Assembly (NCBI GenBank): GCA_018241145.1
Contig: JAFEEJ010000267.1
Location: 1 to 43,508, forward strand
Reading direction: 5' to 3'
Source of the DNA: Pseudomonadota bacterium
GTDB lineage: Bacteria > Pseudomonadota > Gammaproteobacteria > Xanthomonadales > Rhodanobacteraceae
DNA: 43,508 nt
Shown piece by piece: positions 36,380 to 43,508 of the stretch. Position 1 is the first letter of the stretch; the number at the start of each line of letters is the position of its first letter. The translations under genes and the position numbers were made by a program. The notes beneath the pieces are model-generated. The model was given only the letters and a program-made list of their open reading frames with translations, did not search any database and was not told where the DNA came from.

Positions 36380-37546
36380 TTACCGACCGGCCGCGTGCAC
36401 AACGAGTTTTCGTTTTAACGGTCTTGACGCGTTCACGGCGCGCATGCCGAGCCCTCGCAGCGCGACCAAGGGCGGCGCGCGCATCGCGAAGACGCGCGCC
36501 AGCGCATCGAACGACAGCGCATCCAGCGTGTCGGCCGAACGCCGCCGCCGAGCGTAGCGTTGCAGCACATGCATCGCCGTGAAATCGCGATCGGCCTCGC
36601 GCGCCTCGCTCAACACGGAGACAAGTTCGGCCACATCGCGCAGGCCGAGGTTCGCGCCCTGGCCCGCCAGCGGATGCACCGCGTGCGCGGCGTCGCCCAG
36701 CAACACGCAACGCGCGGTCGCATAGTCCTGCGCCAATTGCAGGCGCAGCGGAAACGATGCGCGCGGCGTGGCTTCGATGATGCGGCCAAGGCGGAAATCC
36801 GTGGCGAAGCCGACCGCATCGCGGAATGCAGCGTCATCCATCGCCAGCACGCGTTGCGCTTCGGCATCGGGCAGCGTCCACACGATCGAACTGCGACCGT
36901 CCGACAGCGGCAGCAACGCGATCGGGCCGCCGGGGAGGAAGCGTTGCCATGCCGCGGCTTCGTGCGGGCGTTCGGTGGCGACGTGCGCGACCACGGCGCG
37001 CTGCGCGTAGTCGCGCCCGCGCGTCCGGATGCCGGTTTTCCCGCGCAGCGTGGAATGCGCGCCATCGGCGATCACCAGCAGCCGCGCGGAAAGCGATTCG
37101 CCCGCGCCGAGGGTCAGGCCCACGCGGTCGGGGCGTGTTTCGAAATCGCGCACTTCGCCCGGGCAGACAAGGCGCACGCCGGCGGCATCCAGCGCCTGCC
37201 ACAACGTCCACAACAGCAATTTGTTCTCGACGATCCAGCCGAGTTCCGCGCGGCCCTCGCTTGCCGCGTCGAAATCCAGTTGCGCGCCGCTCATCGCATC
37301 CCACACCTGCATGCGCGAATAAGGCGAGACGCGCGCATTTCGCACCGTCTGCCAGACACCGAGTTCCTCCAGCAATTTCGCCGACGATGGCGCCAGTGCG
37401 ATCACGCGCAGGTCTTCGCGGTCCTCCGCGTGCCATGGCGCCGGCTCGCGCGCCTCGATCAGCGTCACGTCGAAACCCCTGCGCGCCAGCGCCAGCGCGC
37501 AGGCCGCGCCGATCATGCCGCCACCGGCGATCGCGACATCCGGCAT
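36380..37546 (-). CDS. UbiH/UbiF/VisC-family FAD hydroxylase
   Basis: The 388-residue flavoprotein hydroxylase probably acts on the ubiquinone ring. It has the dinucleotide-binding motif AIAGGGMIGAACALAL, the DG motif (VIADGAHSTLRGKTG) and GDAAHAVHPLAGQGANLGLRD for FAD ribityl binding. It is UbiI/VisC- or UbiF-like rather than UbiH, but position specificity cannot be read from sequence. The ATG at 37546 gives the family N-terminus (MPDVAIAGGG). A second family member lies upstream on the same strand, 109 bases away. Confidence 0.9.
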   Translation of the reverse strand: MPDVAIAGGGMIGAACALALARRGFDVTLIEAREPAPWHAEDREDLRVIALAPSSAKLLEELGVWQTVRNARVSPYSRMQVWDAMSGAQLDFDAASEGRAELGWIVENKLLLWTLWQALDAAGVRLVCPGEVRDFETRPDRVGLTLGAGESLSARLLVIADGAHSTLRGKTGIRTRGRDYAQRAVVAHVATERPHEAAAWQRFLPGGPIALLPLSDGRSSIVWTLPDAEAQRVLAMDDAAFRDAVGFATDFRLGRIIEATPRASFPLRLQLAQDYATARCVLLGDAAHAVHPLAGQGANLGLRDVAELVSVLSEAREADRDFTAMHVLQRYARRRRSADTLDALSFDALARVFAMRAPPLVALRGLGMRAVNASRPLKRKLVVHAAGR

Positions 37547-37600
37547 GGCGCGGCGCGCATTCAAGGCGAGCGCTTCCGCTTCAATGAAAAATGCGTTTCC

Positions 37601-37640
37601 TTCCCTTCGTCCCTCGCCCCTTCGGGAAGAGGAATGGGTG
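37601..37640. repeat. diverged CCCTTCG/CGGGAAGAGG palindromic repeat
   Basis: CCCTTCGTCCCTCGCCCCTTCGGGAAGAGG and the following GGTGGGGGG resemble the 6383-6420 repeat and sit in the short gap between the two hydroxylase genes. Confidence 0.4.
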
Positions 37641-37655
37641 GGGGGATCATGGTCT

Positions 37656-38948
37656 TCATGGCAATCGCTCCAGCGTGAGGCCGGGCGGAGCCTTGCCGCG
37701 CCAGCCCATGCCGCGTTTCGCCAAGGCGCGTTGCAACGACGGCACGCTGTCGAAGGCGAGCAGCGCCAGCGAACGCAACGGCGACAGCAGCGGTTGCGGC
37801 AGGCACGCCAGCGAAACGAGGCCGTGGCTGAATGCCAGTACGCCTTCGCGATCTTCTTTCCGTCGCGCGGCGTACGCATGCAGCAGTTCCGGCGCGCCGG
37901 GGTCGTCCGCAGCCGCGATCATTTCCGCCAGGGTCAGCGCGTCACGCAGGCCGAGGTTGAAACCCTGCGCGCCGATCGGATGCACCGTCTGTGCGGCATT
38001 GCCGACCACTGCTGCGCGCGGCGCGACCAGCGACTGCGCGAGCACGCGGCGAGCGAGGTGTGCCTGCCGCTTGCCCGGCCGCGACAACCGGCCGAGCTTC
38101 CAGCCGAAACGCTGCTGCGCCAGCGCGATGAAATCATCGTCGCCCAGGGCGAGCGCGGCGTCGGCTTGCGCGGACGCGACCGTCAACACCAGGCCGCATC
38201 GCCGCGCCGACAGCGGCAGCAGCGCGACCGGGCCCTCGTCGGAGAAACGTTCCCAGGCGCAGCCATCCGGATCGCGTTCGGGCGCGATCGTGCACACGAG
38301 CAGGCTTTGCGCGTAGTCGTGCTCGTCCGCGGCGATCCCGGCCTGCGCGCGCACGAACGAATCGCTTCCGTCGGCGCCGACCAGCAGTTTCGCTTCGATT
38401 TCGCGCGTTTCCTCGCCGAGGCGGATCGTCGCGCGCCAGCCGGAAAATTCCCCGTCATTCCGGACGCCGCGCGGCGGCGATCCGGAATCCGGGGTTTCGC
38501 TGTCCGGTGGCGAAAGCTTCTCCAGTTTCGCCGGCATCAGGCGCGTGACATGCCTGCATTCGCGCAGCCGCAGCTCCAGCGCATTGCCCAGTTCGCGCGC
38601 GGGCAGGGTGGCGCCGAGCGCATCGACGTCCGCTTGCCTCGCCGACACGCGCGCCGCGCCGAATTCGCCGGCGCGGCTGACGTGCAACCGCGTGATCGGC
38701 GTGGCCGCGGATTCCGCATGCCGCCACACGCCCAGCGCGCCAAGAGCATTCACCGTCGCGCGCGCCAGCGCGAGGTTGCGTTCGTCCGCGCTCGCCTGCG
38801 CGGAAATCCGGGGCGGCATGGCTTCCACCAGCGTGCACGCGCGGCCGGCCGCATCCAGTGCGATGGCGAGGCTGGTGCCGACCAGGCCGCCGCCGACGAT
38901 CAGGATCTGTTCCGGGCTTGGCCCGGGAATGTCCGCGTGTTCGCGCAT
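37656..38948 (-). CDS. ubiH: 2-octaprenyl-6-methoxyphenol hydroxylase-type enzyme with in-frame repeat
   Basis: The 430-residue FAD hydroxylase of ubiquinone synthesis has ILIVGGGLVGTSLAIAL at the N-terminus, LLVGADGSDSFVRAQAG, and GNAAQTVHPIGAQGFNLGLRD, the last typical of UbiH. Residues about 152-167 (ETPDSGSPPRGVRNDG) are encoded by a palindromic intergenic-type repeat (38450-38494) and sit in a loop before the DG motif where family members are shorter. The reading frame stays open. The ATG at 38948 lacks a strong ribosome site, but no better start exists. Confidence 0.88.
   Translation of the reverse strand: MREHADIPGPSPEQILIVGGGLVGTSLAIALDAAGRACTLVEAMPPRISAQASADERNLALARATVNALGALGVWRHAESAATPITRLHVSRAGEFGAARVSARQADVDALGATLPARELGNALELRLRECRHVTRLMPAKLEKLSPPDSETPDSGSPPRGVRNDGEFSGWRATIRLGEETREIEAKLLVGADGSDSFVRAQAGIAADEHDYAQSLLVCTIAPERDPDGCAWERFSDEGPVALLPLSARRCGLVLTVASAQADAALALGDDDFIALAQQRFGWKLGRLSRPGKRQAHLARRVLAQSLVAPRAAVVGNAAQTVHPIGAQGFNLGLRDALTLAEMIAAADDPGAPELLHAYAARRKEDREGVLAFSHGLVSLACLPQPLLSPLRSLALLAFDSVPSLQRALAKRGMGWRGKAPPGLTLERLP
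38450..38494. repeat. CGTCATTCCGG-family hairpin inside the ubiH-type gene
   Basis: CCCCGTCATTCCGGA (38450-38464) and TCCGGAATCCGGGG (38481-38494) are near-perfect complements around CGCCGCGCGGCGGCGA. This is the minimal hairpin of the intergenic family at 11573, 33428 and 36263, here in frame within a conserved enzyme gene. Confidence 0.75.
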
Positions 38949-39034
38949 CGCGGGATGATAGCGCGATGCCTCGAAATGGTCCGCCGCGCGTGCTTTGCGG
39001 TAAGCTATCGAAAGGATCGTTCGAGGATCGTCCC

Positions 39035-39631
39035 ATGTCGCGCAGCCAAACCTCCGCCTTGCTCACGCCGCGCAACCTGGTGTTGTGCGCGATGATCGCC
39101 TTCGCCGTCGGCTATCGGCTGCTGGTGCATTTCACGGCGGGCGCGCTGCCGTGGAACTTCACGCCGGTGGAGGCGATGGCGCTGTTCGGCGGCGCCTACT
39201 TCACCGATCGCCGGCTGGGCATCGCGGTGCCGCTGATCGCGATGATCGCCGCCGATTGCGTGATTGCCTTCACCCTGCCGGCTGCGTGGGTGCGCGATTG
39301 GCTCGGCACGCTGCCATTCGTGTATGGCTGCATCGCGCTGACCGCGGTCGGCGGGTTCGCGCTGCGCCGCAAGGTCACCGCGCCCAGGATCCTGTTCGGC
39401 GCACTGACGAGCGCGGTGCTGTTCTTCCTCGTCACCAATTTCGCCACCTGGCTGACTGCGCGCGCCGGCGCGGGCGCGGCCTGCACCGGCACGCTCTCCG
39501 CCTGCTACGTCGCCGGGATCCCGTTCTTCAAGGGCACGCTGTACGGCGCGCTGTTCTGGAGCGCGCTGCTGTTCGGCGGTTTCGCGCTGCTGAGCCGGCG
39601 TTGGTCCGCGCTGCGGGTTGCCGCGGCGTAA
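39035..39631 (+). CDS. DUF6580-like membrane protein, putative transport component
   Basis: The 198-residue integral membrane protein has five or six hydrophobic segments and the sequence NFTPVEAMALFGGAYFTDRRLG, which I associate with the DUF6580 'putative transport protein' family. The topology resembles substrate-binding S components of ECF transporters, but that is an inference. GAGG lies nine bases before the ATG at 39035; upstream open frame overlaps the divergent ubiH start. A cobalamin adenosyltransferase gene starts 62 bases downstream, so a link to corrinoid uptake is possible. No cobalamin riboswitch is seen. Confidence 0.75.
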   Translation: MSRSQTSALLTPRNLVLCAMIAFAVGYRLLVHFTAGALPWNFTPVEAMALFGGAYFTDRRLGIAVPLIAMIAADCVIAFTLPAAWVRDWLGTLPFVYGCIALTAVGGFALRRKVTAPRILFGALTSAVLFFLVTNFATWLTARAGAGAACTGTLSACYVAGIPFFKGTLYGALFWSALLFGGFALLSRRWSALRVAAA

Positions 39632-39693
39632 ATCAATGCGCATCCCTGCGCGTGAAAGCGGCCGTCCCTGGCCGCACTTTCAAATAAGACGCC

Positions 39694-40266
39694 ATGGGCA
39701 ACCGCCTCTCGAAAATCTATACCCGCACGGGCGATGACGGAACCACGGGATTGGGCGACGGCACGCGCACGCGCAAGGACGCGGCGCGCGTCGAGGCCTA
39801 CGGCACCGTCGATGAATTGAATTCGACGATCGGCGTGCTGCTGGCCTGCGACGGCGTGCCCGACGGCATCCGCGAGTTGCTGGTGGGCATCCAGCACGCA
39901 TTGTTCGACCTCGGCGGCGAACTGTGCGTGCCGGGAATGGAAACCATCCACGACGTCGACGTCGCCGCGCTGGAGCAGACGCTCGACCATTACAACGACG
40001 ACCTGCCCCGGCTCAAGGAATTCATCCTGCCCGGTGGCGGCATGGCCGCCGCGCAATGCCATGTTGCGCGCACCGTCTGCCGCCGCGCCGAACGCCGCGT
40101 GGTGACGCTGGCGCGCGAGGGAAGCGTGCGTCCGCAGGCGACGCACTATCTCAATCGGCTTTCCGACCTGCTGTTCGTGCTGGCGCGCGTGCTGGCGCGC
40201 GCCAGCGGGCATGGCGAGGTGCTGTGGCAGCACGAAAGGCGCAAGCGCGACAATTCGAACGGTTGA
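39694..40266 (+). CDS. PduO-type cob(I)yrinic acid a,c-diamide / cobalamin adenosyltransferase
   Basis: The enzyme transfers the adenosyl group of ATP to cob(I)alamin. The 190 residues start GNRLSKIYTRTGDDGTTGLGDG, the ATP-binding loop of PduO-type enzymes, and continue with VEAYGTVDELNS and the C-terminal CRRAERRVV...YLNRLSDLLFVLAR, which forms the trimer-interface active site. No de novo cobalamin synthesis genes are visible, so it probably acts on salvaged corrinoid. The next gene starts nine bases after the stop codon. Confidence 0.94.
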   Translation: MGNRLSKIYTRTGDDGTTGLGDGTRTRKDAARVEAYGTVDELNSTIGVLLACDGVPDGIRELLVGIQHALFDLGGELCVPGMETIHDVDVAALEQTLDHYNDDLPRLKEFILPGGGMAAAQCHVARTVCRRAERRVVTLAREGSVRPQATHYLNRLSDLLFVLARVLARASGHGEVLWQHERRKRDNSNG

Positions 40267-40274
40267 GCCGCGCT

Positions 40275-41186
40275 ATGCGCATTTACACGCATCCCGCCTG
40301 CCTGCGGCACGACACCGGCTACGGTCATCCGGAATCGCCGGCGCGCTTGCGCGCGGTGCTGGAAGCGCTGGACGATCCGCGTTTCGCGAATATCGAACGC
40401 GTCGAAGCGCCGCGCGTTGACCGCGGGCAACTGTTGCGCGTGCACGAAGCCGCGTACGTCGAAAGCATCTTCGCGAAGGAAGGCCTTTCGCTGCACCTCG
40501 ATCCGGATACCGTGATGTCGCCCGGTTCGCTGGAAGCCGCCTTGCGCGCGGCCGGCGCGGCGTGCGCGGCCGTGGATGCGGTGACGGGCGGAGAAATCGC
40601 GCGGGCGTTCTGCGCCGTGCGTCCGCCGGGACACCACGCCAACCGCGACACCGCGATGGGGTTCTGCCTGTTCAACGGCGTGGCGGCTGCCGCGGCGCAT
40701 GCCATGGAACGGCACGGCCTGGAACGCGTGGCGATCATCGACTTCGACGTGCACCACGGCAACGGCACGCAGGGCATCTTCTGGAACGATCCGCGCGTGC
40801 TGTACCTGTCCAGCCACCAGATGCCGCTGTATCCGGGCACCGGCGCAAGCAATGAACGCGGCGCGGGCAACATCGTCAATGCGCCGCTGCCGCCGGGCGC
40901 GGGTTCGCGCGAATTCCGCGACGCATGGGAAGAAATCCTGCTGCCCGCACTGGTTGCGCATCGCCCGCAACTGCTGCTGGTCTCCGCGGGTTTCGACGCG
41001 CATCGCGCCGATCCGCTGGCGCAACTGCAACTCGACGCCGGCGACTACGCGTGGATCACGCAACGCCTGTGCGCGCTGGCCGATGCCCACGCGCAGGGTC
41101 GCGTGGTTTCGACGCTGGAAGGCGGCTACGACCTCGCCGCACTGCGCGAATGCACCGCCGCGCACGTGGCCGCGATGATGGATTGA
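40275..41186 (+). CDS. histone deacetylase-family (AcuC/HDAC-like) hydrolase
   Basis: The 303-residue zinc-dependent deacetylase of the arginase/HDAC fold carries the expected metal and catalytic motifs: RPPGHHANRD, IIDFDVHHGNGTQ, SAGFDAHRADPL and LEGGYD. Bacterial members remove acetyl groups from proteins, polyamines or small molecules; the substrate here is unknown. The ATG at 40275 gives MRIYTHPACLRHDTGYGHPESPARL, the family start. It may be cotranscribed with the adenosyltransferase gene. Confidence 0.92.
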   Translation: MRIYTHPACLRHDTGYGHPESPARLRAVLEALDDPRFANIERVEAPRVDRGQLLRVHEAAYVESIFAKEGLSLHLDPDTVMSPGSLEAALRAAGAACAAVDAVTGGEIARAFCAVRPPGHHANRDTAMGFCLFNGVAAAAAHAMERHGLERVAIIDFDVHHGNGTQGIFWNDPRVLYLSSHQMPLYPGTGASNERGAGNIVNAPLPPGAGSREFRDAWEEILLPALVAHRPQLLLVSAGFDAHRADPLAQLQLDAGDYAWITQRLCALADAHAQGRVVSTLEGGYDLAALRECTAAHVAAMMD

Positions 41187-41222
41187 AGCCCCCGCGGACA
41201 GCGAATTGCGCGGCGCGCCGCG

Positions 41223-41248
41223 AAATAGTACCATTTCAGTCCCTATTT
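41223..41248. promoter_or_regulatory. candidate operator of the suf operon
   Basis: AAATAG (41223-41228) and CTATTT (41243-41248) form an inverted repeat with a 14-base spacer in an AT-rich patch just before the Rrf2-type regulator gene. It is a plausible autoregulatory site of that regulator; the match is short and unproven. Confidence 0.4.
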
Positions 41249-41262
41249 TCCGGGTTCGCCAG

Positions 41263-41688
41263 GTGCTCCGGGTCAGCCGTCTCGCCGATTACGCCTCCGT
41301 GGTGATGACCTGCCTCGCACGGCAGCCGCGCGAGGTGCTGTCGGCCGTGCAGATCGCGGAGGCCACGCGGCTGGAATTGCCGACGGCCAGCAAGCTGCTG
41401 AAGCAGCTCGCGCACGCCGATCTGGTCGAATCCTTCCGCGGCGCGAGCGGCGGCTATCGCCTTGCACGTTCGCCCGGCGAGATCACGCTGGCGGACATCG
41501 TCGAGGCGCTGGATGGCCCGATCGGCATGACCGAGTGCTGCGCCAGCGGCTGCGAGCGCGAGTCGCATTGCGACGCCTCCCACGGCTGGCAGAGCATCGG
41601 CGGCGCGGTGGACGCCGCGCTGCGCGCGGTGAGCCTCGCCGACATGCTGCGCCCGGCGTCCAAACGCGCCGCGCGTCCGGGAGCCTGA
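41263..41688 (+). CDS. Rrf2-family Fe-S regulator of the suf operon
   Basis: The 141-residue winged-helix regulator starts at GTG 41263 ([15 protein letters not shown]) and contains the Rrf2 HTH and wing ([17 protein letters not shown], then [17 protein letters not shown]). Cysteines C92, C93, C97 and C103 ([14 protein letters not shown]) are candidate Fe-S ligands. It resembles the Xanthomonas-type SUF regulator, which precedes sufB in the same way. It likely senses Fe-S status and controls the operon from the inverted repeat upstream. Starts before 41263 would translate the operator. Confidence 0.9.
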   Translation: MLRVSRLADYASVVMTCLARQPREVLSAVQIAEATRLELPTASKLLKQLAHADLVESFRGASGGYRLARSPGEITLADIVEALDGPIGMTECCASGCERESHCDASHGWQSIGGAVDAALRAVSLADMLRPASKRAARPGA

Positions 41689-41689
41689 C

Positions 41690-43125
<1,436 letters not shown>

Positions 43126-43129
<4 letters not shown>

Positions 43130-43335
43130 GTTCCGTTCGAGACGATGGACGCATTGAGCACATTGCGCGCAAGTATCGCAAGGGCGAAGAGCCCAGTCTG
43201 GTTGATGAATACGCCCGTTTCACGATCGACGAACGTCTGGAATTGTTTCTGCGCCTGCGACAGCGCGTCATCAAGGATCGTTATGGAATTGATCCAGGAT
43301 TTGAAAGAATTTATTCGATTGCTCGGAAAACATGA
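43126..43335 (+). CDS. small 69-residue protein coupled to sufB
   Basis: The GTG at 43126 overlaps the sufB stop (GTGA). The product ([20 protein letters not shown], then [37 protein letters not shown]) is charged and predicted helical. It overlaps the following nucleotidyltransferase gene by 53 bases. I believe similar small proteins precede such nucleotidyltransferases elsewhere, as in antitoxin/toxin-like pairs, but cannot verify this. The G+C falls sharply here (38% by hand count of 43261-43320), so the pair is probably acquired. Function unknown. Confidence 0.7.
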
Positions 43336-43508
43336 CGTCCGTTACCTCGTCGTGGGCGGGGCGGCTGTCAATGCGCTGGGTTTCGTGAGGATGACCGAGG
43401 ACCTGGATTTTTGGGTGCAGTGCAGCGAGGAAAATGCGTCACATCTGCTTGCGGCGTTGGCCGAATTCGGATTCGAGGAGTTCTCGAAAGGGGATCTTCT
43501 GGATCCGG
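43283..43508 (+). CDS. nucleotidyltransferase (DUF6036/AbiEii/MNT-like), N-terminal part
   Basis: The ATG at 43283 opens a frame that runs off the window after 75 codons. The visible part has the nucleotidyltransferase pattern YLVVGGAAVNALGFVRMTEDLDFWV: a GG-x-A-V helix start, then a D-x-D metal pair (DLDFW). This is typical of minimal nucleotidyltransferases, some of which are toxins or antitoxins that nucleotidylate or AMPylate partners. The end, length and true family are not visible. The location right after sufB is unusual. Confidence 0.75.
   Translation, partial: MELIQDLKEFIRLLGKHDVRYLVVGGAAVNALGFVRMTEDLDFWVQCSEENASHLLAALAEFGFEEFSKGDLLDP

Overview
The window is a stretch of a GC-rich (about two thirds G+C) gammaproteobacterial chromosome. 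Gene content and order point to the Lysobacterales (Xanthomonadales), most likely near Rhodanobacter or Dyella in the Rhodanobacteraceae: the thrS-infC-rpmI-rplT-pheS-pheT-ihfA-merR-tRNA-Pro cluster, sucCD beside pilS and pilR, an Rrf2-type suf regulator in front of sufB, and lptD-surA-pdxA. The genus is an inference, since there is no rRNA in the window.

Layout. 1-1275 is the tail of an integrated element lying against the 3' end of tRNA-Val(GAC). It holds small, overlapping genes of unknown function, a compact structured-RNA candidate (1004-1134) and an intrinsic terminator. 1517-3541 is a three-part fusion protein: DoxX/DoxD-like membrane region, copper nitrite reductase (NirK) and cytochrome c, with a perfect FNR/DNR box in class II position. 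3839-11385 is the translation and IHF cluster, with a complex thrS leader and an AUC start codon for infC. tRNA-Pro(GGG) follows, then a proline iminopeptidase, a PsiF-type secreted protein, a class III aminotransferase, an isoprenylcysteine methyltransferase-like membrane protein and a DesK/DesR-like two-component pair. 17712-26448 (minus strand) carries pdxA, surA, lptD, nadE, sucD and sucC. 26869-31002 carries pilS and pilR, separated by a lower-GC methyltransferase gene. 31152-41186 holds an S9 peptidase, ssb, ispB, a dienelactone hydrolase, two UbiH-family hydroxylases, a DUF6580-like membrane protein, a PduO-type cobalamin adenosyltransferase and a histone-deacetylase-family hydrolase. 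41263-43508 is the start of a suf operon (Rrf2 regulator, sufB), followed directly by a low-GC pair: a small protein and a nucleotidyltransferase cut off by the window edge.

Most genes are core housekeeping: translation, outer-membrane biogenesis (SurA is the chaperone for LptD), TCA cycle, NAD and PLP synthesis, ubiquinone, Fe-S assembly and type IV pilus control. The unusual material is the nitrite reductase fusion, the island tail, two small insertions into conserved operons (pilS/pilR and suf), and several families of short palindromic repeats. Two of these repeats appear to sit in frame inside core enzymes (nadE and a ubiH-type gene).
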